The translations under genes were made by a program, and so were the position numbers. DNA of 64,000 nt from Bimuria novae-zelandiae CBS 107.79 (Eukaryota; Ascomycota; Dothideomycetes; Pleosporales; Didymosphaeriaceae), in assembly GCA_010015655.1 (NCBI GenBank), contig ML976675.1, positions 604,956-668,955 of the forward strand. The letters run 5' to 3'. Of this stretch, positions 52,004-64,000 are shown one piece after another; position 1 is the first letter of the stretch; the number at the start of each line of letters is the position of its first letter. The notes under the pieces were generated by a model. It was not told where the DNA came from. It saw only the letters and a program-made list of their open reading frames with translations, and ran no database searches.

Positions 52004-55000
52004 GTATCTTCTTTAACAATATCGACAATATGCTTGTTCAAGGTGGCAAAGAATTCCCAATTGTCCGTAAATGGGGACATCCATGACTCCTGCTTAATAA
52101 ATAAGAGACTGTTATCTACTACTTAACCAAGACTAAGCTGCGCTAGCTTTACTAACGCTTTAGCTATCCTGCTACTAGACAACTGCACAAGATCCTTAGC
52201 AAAGCAGGCTATAAAGACATTAATAAGGATATTATTAATCGCATTAATAAGTACTGTTACTAGTGTTAAATCCATAGCAAAGCACCTGGCCGTTTCCGCT
52301 TTACTATTCGCGATAACATAGACTTTAACTTATGCGTTATTATTAATGTAATGTATATTAATTAGAAACTAGTGCTTTACGTAGTTAATAAAGCCACAGC
52401 TTTTCAAGCTGCTCGATTCATGCCAAATATCCAGGTAAACACTACTTAGGATCTCCTTCGCGCTATATGGATTGATAGATACATTAATCCTCCCGACGTT
52501 ATTAAGATAGATGCTAGCAAGAACTTTATTACTAATAAGTTTATTAATAACGCTACGTTACTTATAATTAAGGTTAAGGAAGTCCCGGTGGAGGCACATT
52601 ATTTAATTAGCAAGATTAAGCGCTATTATGCTCTTATCTATTATGCTTATAGGGTAATTTCTATAGACGTTAGACGTATAACTGCTTCCGAACATATCTT
52701 GCAGATGGCTGTTAAGGCTGTTAATAATACTATAGGTCCTAACAGACTTGTCCTAACTCTTCTTGTCTTTAGAGCATATCCTCGCCTGTTAAAGAAATTA
52801 CTACTATCGCTATCTATTACCGCCCGCGGCGCTATAGTGCGCAAAGTAATGGCTAAAGTACGTAAAATTAAGGTAAAGCGCTAAGTTAATAAGGCTCTTA
52901 TAACTTATAATAGTCCTAACGTAACTAATATCTTACTATTGCCTATCCTAAGCAGCGTTAAGGTCTAGCAAGAGAACTATAGATAGTCTAGCCTGCATTA
53001 GATAATCGCCCTCCACGTTAATAAGTAATCCGTGGTTATTAAAATTAATAATAAATAAGTCACCTTTTATATTACCGTAGTGCGCCCGTATTATACAGAC
53101 GATACGACTATTATTACCCCTCCCGTAGAGGACAAGGATAATAGTGGCTCTAACAATAATTTTACTCCTATTATAGAGGAGCCCGCGCCTAAGCGTAAGC
53201 GCGGTAGGCTAAAAGGCTTAAGGAACAAGCTAAAACCTAATAAAGTTATAATTACTATAGTTAACCTTAATTAACGTGAGCGTAATAATCTTATCCTAGC
53301 TAAGAAGCTACGAGTAGTTGGCAAGATTATAATACTAAAATAATTATTTAAAGTATTTATAAAGGTAGAGATTAACGCCCTTATAATATAAGATGTCTTT
53401 TACTTTAAGAAGTATAGTCCTTACTATTATAATAAGGTCCGCATCTTTAAGTCACGTATTATTAATAAAATTAAGGGCAAGACTATTAATCGCCCGTATA
53501 AAAAGTCCTATCTTATTATTTAAGGATACGCTAATAATAATAAGAAGCTTGTCCTAACATAGTCTCTCACTATCTAGCGTGCAAGCCAGCGTGTGATTAT
53601 CGCTCTAGCACCATTACTGTTGAAGCTAGGCATGTACCTCTGGCTCCGTGACATCACTCAGGCCTATACGCAATCGGATGATCCACTCTAGCGTACTATT
53701 ATGGCTGACATACCAGCCCAGCTCAAGGAAAGTTATCTAACAAACATAGTTATAGTTATTATTAAGCCGCTGTACGGTATTACTAAAGCAGGTGCCTATT
53801 AGTAGTTAACGTATAATAAACACTACACTAAGACTCTCTACATAGTAACATCTACTTATAATCTATACCTGCTTATTAGTAAGGCTAGTAGTAAGTGCTT
53901 TAGTATTATTAGCATGCAAACTAACGACACGCTTAGTCTATTTAATAAAGCTTTTATAGACCTTAAGGACTAAGAGCTACGTTTTAAGGCTAAGCCTAAG
54001 CAGTTTTTCTTACTAGACGCGTAAATCGACTTTAATAGCTATATTATTAAGCTTAATAATGATAATCGCGCCATTACTCTGCGCTAGAAGAAGCAAGGCG
54101 AGAAGCTAGAAATAGCTAATAATAAGTAATTATATATTTAATAGCGCGCTTAAGGTGCTTATATTACGATAATTTGTTAACCTGAGGCGAACTTCGACCT
54201 CGCCGCCGTAGCCTAAGCGAGTAAGCCTATAAAAGAAGAAATTGCTAGATTAAATAAGCGTATTATTTAGTAGAAGGAGAATATTACTCGCGGCCTTAAC
54301 TTTATCCTACTAGACTTAAGTAACTTAAAGCTATACGCCTTTATTAACGTATTATTTACTAATAATAAGGACATGTTATTATAAATAGGCTTTGTAATTA
54401 CGCTTAGCAATAAGACTAAAGATAGTAATTATAACTTTAAGTTTACTAGTAATATTATCTACTAATTATCTATTAAGTGTAAGCGCGTTACTTGCAGCGT
54501 CCTTATATTTAAGATCTACGCGATGGCTTATAGAGTTAACATTATAATTATAATTAGCGGTATAATTAACATAATTATATAGCGACTTAACCTCCCTAAT
54601 ATCTCTATCGTCGTGTACACTAACTTACGCTCCTTATATAATTATCTTGTTAAGCTTAGCACTACTAAGGAGAAGCGCCTTATAATTAATATTATAGCTC
54701 TACGTGAGGCCTATAAGCGTAATAATCTTATAGACATCCGCTGGATCGATAGACGTGACAATCTAGCAGACTTAATAACTAAGGCTAGCTCTAACTTAGC
54801 TATAAAACATTTTATTAACTATAACTAGCTTGAGCTTTGCGTATAAGGCTAGGTTAATCGTGCTAAAGTCAACACCCTAGAGTATAATTACGATAGTAAG
54901 AAGTAGTAAGTTTACAAAAGGAGTAGCAAGATAGGCACTGAGAGGACGCGCACCAGCGCTAGTCTGGTTAGAAAACTAGTAATTATTATAGATTGTGTTT

Positions 55001-55060
55001 TATTATAGATTTGAGCGTTCTGGGCTGAACTGGCCACATGTAGTATAAAAGAAAAGATAG
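52004..55060 (+). pseudogene. Host Copia pol remnant: integrase, RT, RNase H
   Basis: Integrase core is readable at about 52280-52880 (NKATAFQAARFMPNIQVNTT; ASKNFITNKFINNATL with a catalytic-type Asp earlier), including a 98-codon open stretch 52588-52884. Reverse transcriptase begins near 53620 (LGMYLWLRDITQAYTQSDDP; AQLKESYLTNIVIVIIKPLY). RNase H is at 54540-54830 with SLYNYLVKLSTTKEKRLIIN and IRWIDRRDNLADLITKASS. Stops (TAA/TAG) are many but fewer in the RNase H part. Confidence 0.8.
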
Positions 55061-55064
55061 CTAG

Positions 55065-55306
55065 TGTTGGCTTTAAACCTGCGTAATACTGCTATGGCTT
55101 TTACTACTATATAGTTTACCTATAGTTTGTTGCGTAGTTTGCCTGTGGTTTGTTGCGCTAGTCCTGATTGGGCTAGCAGGGGACAAACCACGCTCGATAA
55201 ATACTTCTTATAATAGCCCACCACAATAGATCTGCAATTAAGAATCAAATCAATACCACATCGTTGCAACGAAGTCTTGATCCAATAGCCTATTGCCGTA
55301 TCAACA
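55065..55306 (+). repeat. Copia 3' LTR (host element)
   Basis: Same length as the 5' copy; ends CGTATCAACA before TTACG. Confidence 0.9.
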
Positions 55307-55311
55307 TTACG

Positions 55312-55680
55312 TTAAAAGATAGTTCTAGTACGTCGTGTGCTTAGTATATTTTAAGATATATTATAAATAATAGTTATAGCACGTTATTATAATAGTATTA
55401 TATTTTATTTAATAGCGTAAATCGTAAGCCATAATTAAGTTTCTTTTAATTCTAATAGTTTATTACGTTATTACGGCATCGCGTTATACTGTTATTAATA
55501 GTATATTTTAATAGGGTCTTGGCAGAGCAATTAGCTCGCTATGCATGTACGTTATATATTCCTCTTTAATAATACTTTCTTTAGTTTAGAAGCTAACTGT
55601 AAGTCCTGCTTATCCCTTACCTTACGCCATGCTTAACATATCCCTTGCACCGGCAACATCGCCCGCACACGGACCACCTC
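55312..55680. other. AT-rich remnant
   Basis: No readable domain; TpA-rich DNA between the Copia and the foldback MITE. Confidence 0.4.
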
Positions 55681-56124
55681 TTAACGTGTTCGGCAAGCGA
55701 GTGAATCAGGCAAGTAAGCGGATCACTCTATTTTACTAGTAAAACCGTGATTTTTACACCCCTGTTAAGGCTCTTAATACTTAGTAATAAATTCTAAATT
55801 TTTAATATAGTTATATTATATGTGTAAGAATAACTATACTAAATTTCTATAGTTCTAATATATGTAGTTATTAAAATATGGCGTATGGGGACTAAAATAC
55901 CCCTATAATATAGTAATTCTTAAATAACGTCCAGTTTCTTTAGGCTAGAGCTTAATAATTTTAAATATATAAATTATTTATATTGGTGTAGCTAGCTACA
56001 TAACTTTATAAATTTTTCTATTATGTATTAAGAGCCTTAACAGGGGTGTAAAAATCACGGTTTTACTAGTAAAATAGAGTGATCCGCTTACTTGCCTGAT
56101 CCACTCGCTTGCCGAACACGTTAA
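55681..56124. mobile_element. 444-bp foldback MITE with 100-bp inverted repeats
   Basis: 55681-55780 and 56025-56124 are reverse complements with one mismatch (A/G at 55703). The ends read TTAACGTGTTCGGCAAGCGA, so the insertion is flanked by TA or by TTAA. The ACGTGT start is shared with the pogo-like end at 330. The centre is AT-rich and non-coding. The near-perfect arms contrast with decayed surroundings. Confidence 0.85.
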
Positions 56125-56232
56125 TAGCTAATTAGATAATTAATTACCAAAACACCAAGACCTGCGTTATAATATTAGCAATTATTAATTACTAGCTAAA
56201 ATATAACTTTTTTAAAATTTCTAGTATATGTA

Positions 56233-57375
56233 AGCATGCCGAAACGTGTAGCGCCTATTAGTAATAATCTTAACTTTATAAAATTTATAAAGCATAGTTA
56301 AAAAGATAGTATTTTACCTAACTTACCGCGCACGCCGCTAGCTACCTAATAACTACTTAAAATAAATAATCTATATACTTTTAGACGCGCTTAGTTACCT
56401 TAGCATGTAGACGTTAATTCTTCTATTTCCTTATTTAACTTATTTTACGACGCTAAGCTTCTTAATTAAATTATATACTATACAAATTAGCACGCTAAAA
56501 AGCTTTAAGCTAAAGCGCTATTAACGCCTGACTACCGTAGATAAAAACTAACGTCGCCGAGCGAGCTATATACCTACTTCGGAATCGTTATATATATAGC
56601 GCTTCACAAAGAGCCGTCGCTTAAGGAGTATTGGCGGAAACTTCATAGGACAGCGCCTACACACAAAGTTAACCTCTACATGTTACAGAAACACTAGGAG
56701 TAGCTAGATTAATACTTATACCTAATAGAGGTTAATTAGAGCTTTAAATTACCCTTTAGCTAAGTATAGGGTTTTTTAAAGTTATTGCGCGAGCGCAGCT
56801 TTAAGTACTAAACTTTTAGTAAGTACCTCTATATTAATAAAGTAATAGTAAGATTTATAAAACGCGCGAGTAAGGTTATTATAATTAAAATAAAGCTAAT
56901 GCTAGAGGGGTATAAAATCTAGTATTTAGCTAATAATAGAGTAATTCTAAACTAGTTATTTTATACTAGAGGTGCTAGGCAAGGTCTAGTAAACTTACTT
57001 ACTCTTATAAGAGTAGAAACGCTGCCCTTTACGCTAACTAAGTCTATTCTTATTACTCTTATACTTGCTAAGGACGCTACTAGGCGTTATTAATTTCTAT
57101 TAAATTATTATATTATTTAGGATAATAATCTTTTTAATACTATCCTTATATTTAAATATTTAAAAGATAATAGCGTAGGGTGCGCGGGCACTATAAGGAT
57201 AATAAAGATAATAATAAAGGAGATATTTAAGTTAAACGTAATAGTAAAGCTAATATCTAAGGCGCCTATAGTAGCAACGCGCGCCTGCGTAAAGCTAACT
57301 AAGAAGCGCTTTAATAGTAACTTTATAAAGCTTAAGACGACGTTTTCGGGCAAGATAGAATAGGAAGAAACGTAC
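56233..57375 (+). pseudogene. piggyBac-type transposase remnant
   Basis: Starting at ATG 56233 (MPKRVAPISNNLNFIKFIKH), stop-studded sequence follows the DDE_Tnp_1_7 pattern: LTSPSELYTYFGIVIYIALH then KEPSLKEYWRKLHRTAPTHK, a middle part with VPLYINKVIVRFIKRASKV where the family has its VDE.M.R..GR catalytic region, then GYKI.YLANN, ARQGLVNLL and IFKYLKDNSVGCAGT. The catalytic Asp/Glu residues are not recognisable. AT-shift is heavy. The Gypsy LTR at 57380 follows directly and may have cut the 3' end. Confidence 0.7.
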
Positions 57376-57379
57376 TAGG

Positions 57380-57604
57380 TGTCACGAGTCGTAGGTCGAG
57401 GGCCCTCGACGGCCCTAGTCCGCTCTAGACCGGCGCTATCCGGGCCTTCCGCCTATCTACTTCCCTCGCCGCAGCCCTTCTCTTCCCTCTCTAAGGGATC
57501 GCCTTAGTACTGTGGATAGACTGAGTCGCCCGTAGTTAGGGCGCTTTTTATAATACGATCCCTTACCCCCTCATATCTAATTTACCTGTACGATAGAATT
57601 GACA
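57380..57604 (+). repeat. 5' LTR of the second Gypsy (end approximate)
   Basis: Starts TGTCACGAGTCGTAGGTCG, in a segment of balanced composition, and probably ends TTGACA at 57604 before CGAAGAGTTACCTGCC. No 3' partner is in the window, so both ends are provisional. Confidence 0.5.
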
Positions 57605-60600
57605 CGAAGAGTTACCTGCCAGATCTTAAAGATAGTAAGAGACCCTTAAAGCAGGTTACTACCTATAAAACCCTCTAAATAAGAGCCTCTAATAGTTACA
57701 ACGCCTACAAAAGACCTAACAACACCTACAGACCTAGAGGAAGACCCCCCTACCGTTATAGGCAGTAATAATAACTAATAATTAAAGGAAGTTACCCTCT
57801 AAGAACGCCTAGGCGTGCTATAGCTCTAATAACGCATCTAGGAACTAGAGGCCTCCCTAATAGTAAAGCGTTACTAATCTAAAGGCAAGACCCTAGTTAG
57901 GAACAAGATAATAATTACTAGTATCTCTAATAACTCCTAGGAGCCTAAGGAGGGTCACGGCAACCTAGATAAGGCTAAAGACATAAGTAATAACCTATTA
58001 AGTAATAGCTTAATAGAGGACGCGTCCTTAAGCTTAGATAATGCTAGTTAAGACTAATCTAGGGCCTTTGAAAGCATCCGACGCCCGCGAAAGAAGGATA
58101 GACAAGACTAAACTCGCACTAGCCGCGATAAAGAACGTTAGATCTAAATAGCGACTACTACCCTAGACGCATAGCTACTAAAGCTACTAGAACCCCCTTA
58201 ATTTAAGGGTAGGGGTCGCAAGGAACTAAACTTATAGAAGAAGGCCTATAAGGACTATATTAACTTCTTACTTGCCCTTAAAACTAACAAAGCGTAGGTT
58301 AGGTTCGCAGTAACATACTTAGGAGATATATAACATAACTACTAGAACCAAATAGTCGCTAAGATCCTAGAGCAGAAGCGACACAGGAAAGTCACCTAGG
58401 ACCTTCTATAGTAAACTATAGTAGACTCTCTAGGATTAGCCTAGGAGTGAAAGAGTGCCGCTCGCTAAAGGATTAAGGCAGCTAAATAAGGCAAGAAGAC
58501 CCCTATAGAACTCCTTAACTACTTTAAGGACTAATAGGAGGAATGCGACCTAGAGAAGACCTTAAATAATAATAATAAAGACTACATTAATAACTTCTAC
58601 ACGGCACTAGACAAGAAAATCTAAGAACGCCTTAAATAATAGCTACGTAAATAGAAGAGCCTCTCTTGCTTAGAAGTAAAGGTAAATATATATTAGCAAG
58701 CGTTAAAACCTTATAAGTTAAGGAAATAACGCACACACGATGTTAATAACAACTTCTTTAATAAGCTAGCTAATAAAAGGCGCGATCGAAAGCGATCTAG
58801 GTTAAATAACACAAGACTATACTAGAGACGCCACGATAGCGACCGTCGCGACAAGAATGGCAAGAAGAAGGCTTAGGTAGTAGAGGATAAGGACAAGAAC
58901 TAATACTTCTACTGCCACGAACTAGGCTATTATAAGGCGTCCTGTTTAAAGTACAAGACCGAGGCGGGGAAAGACAAGCTATAGACTAGGAGGCCTAATA
59001 GTCTACAGGCAAGGTTAACTATAATAAAGATTAATAATAACTAGTCGCAGTCGTAAGGACCCCTAGGAATAGGAGTAGTAGCTTACTAATTGCGCTGGAT
59101 AGTAAAGTACAGCATAAGGATAACTAATAATAGATTAAAGCCCTAGTAGACTGCGGAGCTAAAGCGAATTTCGTTAGTAGCAATCTAATAAAGCGGTTAG
59201 GGGTTGCGGTAACGATAACAAAAGGCAAACGCTACGTGGCGCTGAACGGACAAGACTTAGGCGTTCTAGGCTAGGCGAAGCTCCCCTACACTATTATAGA
59301 TAGTCGCGGTAAAACCAAGAGCGATAGTTGCCTATTTATAGTTAATAACATTAGTAGATTCGACATGGTCCTAGGAATACCCTAGCTAGTAGAATAGAGC
59401 CCTATTGTAAACTTTTATAACAAGACTATCCGCTTCGCCTATGGGAAGCGCAAATAGACTAAGATCTCTACTAAATTAGTAGAAGAGTTTGCTGGCACGG
59501 CTAAAGATATAGTAAATAACTATTTTGTTATGTATGCTACCCTAAAGGACACATTAGGAGGCCTACTCGGGACGCTACCTAAAGAATACTAAAGACGGTA
59601 GGAGGAAGCCTTCTCTAAAGAAGCCGCAAGCATCCTTACTAACTATAGCCCCCACGAGATAAAGATCAATATTAAGGAAGGCAAGAAAGTGCCTTTTAGA
59701 CTACTCTATAGTCTATTAGAGTTAGAGTCGGCAGTTCTGCGCGACTATATCTAAAAGAACCTTAAATAGGGTTTTATTTAACCGTCGCGATCGAGCGCCA
59801 GGGCACTAATCCTTTTCGTAAAGAAAAAGGATAGAGGCCTCCGCCTCTACGTTAACTATAGGGGACTAAATACAGTTATAATAAAGAACTAATACCTACT
59901 TCCCTTAATACAGGAATCCCTTAACCGACTAGGGGATGCCTAGATCTATACTAAACTAGACCTAAGGGACGCCTACCACCGCGTCTAAATTAGGGTAGGA
60001 GATAAATAGAAGACGGCCTTCTAAATAAGATACAGATAGTATAAATACATAGTAATACCTTTTGGCTTAATAAACGCGCCTGCGACCTTCTAAAGCCATA
60101 TTAATAACACACTATCAGACCTTCTCGACATCTACTATATTATGTACCTCGACGATATCCTTATCTACTCTAAGACAAAGGAGGAATATATCTAGCATGT
60201 TTAGACAGTGCTAGAACGCCTTGTTAAACGCCAGCTATACGCCAAACTATTCAAATGCGAATTCCACACACGCAAGATAGGATACCTAGGCTTTATAGTA
60301 TCCCTAGATAGCGTAGAGATAGAGGAGGACTGCGTCGCCTCTATAAAAGATTAGCCCGAACTAAACTTAGTCCGAGTAGTTAAGATCTTCCTTAGCTTTA
60401 CTAACTACTATTAAAGGTTTATAAAAGGATTCTCTTAAGTGGCGGCACCCCTTCACGCCCTAACAAGAAGGCCAGAGGGAGCCACTAAGGGCGAATAGCA
60501 ATAGAGACTCGAGGAATTAGTTATAATAAGCCTATTAAAGCAGGCTAAGGCCTCCTTCTACTAGCTAAAAGAGAGCTTTATGCAAGGGCCCTTACTAGCC

Positions 60601-62766
60601 TACTTTAACCCTAGAAGACTATTAAGAGTAAAAACTAACGCTTTAGGTTTCGCGATCTTAGGTATCTTAAGCCAACCATAACTAGATAAACATAGGAAGC
60701 TATAATAGCACCTAGTTACTTTTTATTCGCGCAAGATAAACTAGGCAGAACGAAACTATAACACGCATAATAGTAAGTTACTAGTAATCGTTAAAGCTTT
60801 TAAGCATTAGCAACACTACCTAGAGGGTGTTAGTAAGAAGGTTAAGCTTCTAATTAACTATGCTAACCTGCAAGGGTTCATGTCTATAAAAGTCCTAACT
60901 AGATAGTAGGTAAGGTGGGCTAAATAGCTCGCAACGTTTAATTTTAAAATTAAACACTATCTAAGAAGGATAAATCCCGCTAATAGACTATCGCGGAGAC
61001 CTAACTACGAGTCGGAGGAGGAAACAAGCTTAGGCAGGATAGGTAGTTCCTAGTAGAGATTCCTTAAGGCCCTATAGCACAAGTTATAGCTAAAAGGTAA
61101 CGCTTTAGACAAAGTAGGCGTGGCAGGTAGCCTACAGCCACTAAAGCAGGTAGGAAGCCCTAGACTAGTGGTAGCAACGAGGATCGCTAGACCCGAAACG
61201 TTAGTAACTAAGGAGGCGGCGGTAAACAATTTAGTAAGCGCTTACCCTATAGTAAAGCTATTAAAGAGAAACAGCCAGGAGGACGAAACTACAGAACGAA
61301 TCCTCTAGTACCTCCAAGGGCCAGAGATGGCAAAGCCGGAATGGCTAAAGCGCTAGATAATTAGACTGGCCAACCTATTATAGTACAAGAATAGGCTATA
61401 CGTGCCACCTCTAGCGAGGGTACACGTCCTTTAATAATGCCACGATAACCCCCTCGCGGGCTATTTTAGCTTTATTAAGACCTTAGAGCTAGTGCTGCGG
61501 GAGTTCTAGTGGCCTAGTGTCTAATAATACGTAAAGGACTACGTCTGGACCTATTAAGCGTACTCTAAGGCAAAACCTGTCCGACACGTAACGCACGGCT
61601 AACTTAATAGCCTGCTAGTCCTAAGGGGCATCTAGGAGGACATTACTATAGATATAGTAATAGATCTACCTAAGAGTAAATCTAGAGCCTATCGTTATAA
61701 TAGTATCCTAGTAGTCATTAACTGGTTTTCTAAGATGGCACACTACATCCCCACGCAAAAGGACCTAAAGGTAGTAAAGCTAGCTAAGGTCTTTAGGAGA
61801 GAGGTTCTGCGCCTACACGGCCCTCTAAAGTTAATAGTTATAGACAAAGGCAGCCTATTTGTATTGGCTTATTAAAGTACCTTTACTTAATATTTAGGAA
61901 CTAAGTAACTCCTCTCTACTACCTTCCACCCGCAGACAGACGGACAGACAGAATAATAGAACTAAATGCTTAAATAGTACCTTTAAGTGTTCTATAACTA
62001 CGAATAATCTAATTAGGCGGACCTTCTATCCAAAGCAGAATATTCGTACAATAATAGTATCTATAGCTCTACAGGAGTGTTGCTATTTATTATAGTGTAT
62101 AGCCTAAATCTACTAATAATAAACCTGCCCTGAGAAGTATAGCTGCACGGGTTAGTACCTATAGCAAGGGCCAGAGCGGCAGTTCTAGCCCAGACTAGGG
62201 CCTAGATAACCCAAGCGATCCTTAGGGCACAGGCGTATTAGGCGACGTGGTACAATAGGAAGCATAAGGCCCAAACCTTTATAGTAAGGGACATGGTATA
62301 CCTCGACGCCCGCAACATACGGTTAACTAGGCCTAAGAAAAAACTTAATTATAAGTCCTAGGATCCCTATAGGGTAAAACGGCGGATTAGTTAACAGACA
62401 TATAAGCTAGAGCTGCCAAAGGACTTTAATATTTACCTAGTGTTCCATATGTCTCTCCTAAACTAGGTAGCCCTAGAAGGACTGCTACAACGGGAGTAAA
62501 GCCCGCCTAAGGTTATTATACTATAAGCAGGGGAGGATATATACCTAATTAAAGGAATTAGATCTAGGGTACTCCAGGACAGAGAATGGCTGTATGAAGT
62601 TAAGTGGAAAGGATACGATAGCGATAAGAACTAGTGGTTGTCTATAGAGGAGATCTCTAAAGGGGCGATAAAGCAGTTCCTAAAGGGCTTAGACAAGGAG
62701 ACTAAAGGTCGCCCTAGACAGGAGCCTAAGAGGCGGGGTCGCCCCCTTAGAGAAGGAAGAAGATAG
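57605..62766 (+). pseudogene. Chromodomain Gypsy (chromovirus) gag-pol remnant
   Basis: Gag: charged sequence with a degenerate knuckle YFYCHELGYYKASCLKYK near 58908-58960. Protease: ALVDCGAKANFVSSNLI near 59140-59190. Reverse transcriptase: [28 protein letters not shown] and YIMYLDDILIYS (about 59685-60170). RNase H near 60630 (KTNALGFAILGILSQP). Integrase: DITIDIVIDLP, HPQTDGQTE (about 61640-61955). Chromodomain near 62555-62680: IRSRVLQDREWLYEVKWKGY, then a basic tail RRGRPLREGRR. The C-terminal chromodomain marks chromoviruses, which in other fungi direct integration to marked chromatin. TAG/TAA codons occur throughout. Confidence 0.85.
62550..62680 (+). other. Chromodomain at the integrase C-terminus
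   Basis: LQDREWLYEVKWKGYDSDKN with the aromatic cage-type residues Tyr, Trp and Tyr in place; one Gln or Trp codon before WLSIEEI is a TAG. Little mutated compared with the rest of pol. Confidence 0.8.
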
Positions 62767-64000
62767 CACTTAATAGTAATTAGTAATAGATTACCCTAGA
62801 GAGTACACTTTATAGGCTACGAAATACTAGAATAAATAGGGCAAAGGATTCTTGAATAGACTAAAGACTAGAACGAGCTATCTAGGCCCATTCACGCCTC
62901 TTGGGGCCTAATAGAGGCTTACAAGCCTATTTGGACCGTACCTAACGCGATTATAGCTAACCGAAACCTAACTAAAACCGCCTAAGGGTATAGAACGTGA
63001 ATAAAATCCAGACACTATTAATAGGGGCAGGAATCCTTAGATTATACTAGATAACCCTCTTAATTAGTTAGGCGCTTAGACTTATAGGCTTACTAGAAAG
63101 TCTCTTAACTACCCTTACTCTTAATTTTCTTCTTTACTTCCTCCGCGAGGAAGTCTAGCGTGGCTAGGATACTAGCCTTAAACGCCAACTACCCTAAATT
63201 AGCATTAATAACCTAGAATTAGGGTTAAGGACCCTTACTAATTTAGGAGTAACCTTCTTGCGCCTAGGGGTGAGAGCACTAGTAGTAACTAGGGAGGTTA
63301 GACTACCCCCCTTTATAGTAGAAGCTTTCCTTTTCCGCTTCTCCTTAACGGAGAGGCCCACCACCAGAATAATCTCCTTAGGAGGCCAGGTGTTATAACC
63401 TGAGTGGTAGGGGGTTAACGGGTTTCCGTAGAATTTAGATCTAGTGGCCCTATGCGACTTAGTCCAGATAACCCTTAATTACACTAGATAACACTTATAT
63501 AATAATATTACTCTATTCCGTCTCTAGTACCTGCGTAGTGGCCTTTACTAATACCTCGTCTAATTTAGAGAGGTTAATCTCGTCGCATATATACGTATTA
63601 ATTCGGCTTAAGCGCAGCATAAGGGAAATTAGGGCACTTAATACGTTCTCTAAGTTATCTTCGGGTATCTGCTACTAATTAGCCTCGAAACCCTTACATA
63701 ACCCTTAAAGCGCTAACTTACCTACTAATAATTTCTACTACCGCTATAGCAGGCATTGCAGCGGCAGATTAAATCGTAGTCCTTTAAATTTATTAAGCTA
63801 AGATTAATATACACTACCTTAGACTGGACACGACGCATCTCCTTAACCTAAAACTAGTAGAGCTTTATCTTCTTGTAATTAGACTACTTAAGGCTATCTA
63901 GGATAATAGGAAGGCAGGTATAGCATAGGTTAATAGTACTAATCGCGCTTGCACGCGCCTTATTAACTAGGGCCTTAAAGACAGCGTTCGCGGTACTTAT
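62767..64000. other. 3' region of the Gypsy or adjoining element, unresolved
   Basis: TpA-rich, no clear domain. A candidate LTR-like start TGTTATAACCTGAGTGG at 63391 follows GGAGGCCAGG, but it does not match the 5' LTR. Minus-strand frames around 63100-63900 read as charged, stop-broken peptide (SVKEKRKRKASTIKGG) and may be another element's gag. Confidence 0.3.

Larger units (their letters stand above)
43286..55306 (+). mobile_element. Copia LTR retrotransposon hosting two nested insertions
   Basis: 242-bp LTRs (43286-43527 and 55065-55306) start TGTTGGCTT and end in CA; the duplication TTACG is at 43281-43285 and 55307-55311. Interrupted by a Copia (45455-50752) and a miniature LTR element (51104-51998). 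What remains, about 5.8 kb, is gag-pol in Copia order. Confidence 0.9.

Overview
The window looks like nuclear DNA of a filamentous ascomycete, most likely a Dothideomycete of the Pleosporales type. Genes have short introns of about 45 to 80 nt with GT..AG ends and TAC-type branch sites. The proteins belong to Pezizomycotina families: OTT_1508-like deaminase, CENP-U/Ame1, DUF7730 and a ferric reductase. Composition is strongly two-phased. Gene-bearing stretches have balanced base content. Transposon blocks are AT-rich, with CpA and TpG replaced by TpA and Gln or Trp codons turned into stops, as repeat-induced point mutation (RIP) does.

Layout. (1) 1-15,269 is a gene-poor, decaying stretch. 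It holds a pogo/Fot1 transposase tail, a frameshifted ferric reductase pseudogene (1403-3152), a 125-bp MITE, a LINE RNase H remnant, a Tc1/mariner-like transposase with one in-frame stop, a short LTR element (9642-10137), a frameshifted OTT_1508-type deaminase gene (12353-14211) and the 3' part of an interrupted gene (14769-15269). (2) 15,270-28,458 is a nested transposon block. A Gypsy element (15763-27931, target duplication ACTAT) contains a Copia element (17881-23219, target duplication AAAAG). The block lies inside a protein-coding gene whose 5' part reappears at 28,459 in the same strand and reading frame. (3) 28,600-38,280 is a conserved gene island: a small membrane protein, a large twin-CX9C protein divergent from an Ame1/CENP-U kinetochore gene with two 5' introns, an F-box-like gene and a DUF7730 gene. 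(4) 38,290-64,000 is a second transposon block. It holds a hAT element (8-bp duplication CTGGATAG) whose right end was hit by a Gypsy LTR (duplication ACATC); a Copia (43286-55306, TTACG) containing a second Copia (45455-50752, CAATC) and a non-coding miniature LTR element (51104-51998, TCATG); a 444-bp foldback MITE; a decayed piggyBac transposase; and a chromodomain Gypsy running off the right edge.

The most unusual signal is a group of four LTR-element ends (9.97, 17.94, 28.31 and 51.86 kb). Their LTRs largely differ, but each is followed at once by the same 13-nt primer-binding site, GTTATGAGCCCGG. It is complementary to the anticodon arm of initiator tRNA-Met, the half-tRNA priming known from Drosophila copia. 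At least two, probably three, are short elements without coding capacity, and all have tandem or inverted repeats (hairpins) next to the primer site. This suggests a family of miniature retroelements that may use Copia machinery in trans. No operon-like novel gene system, CRISPR array or rRNA was seen.
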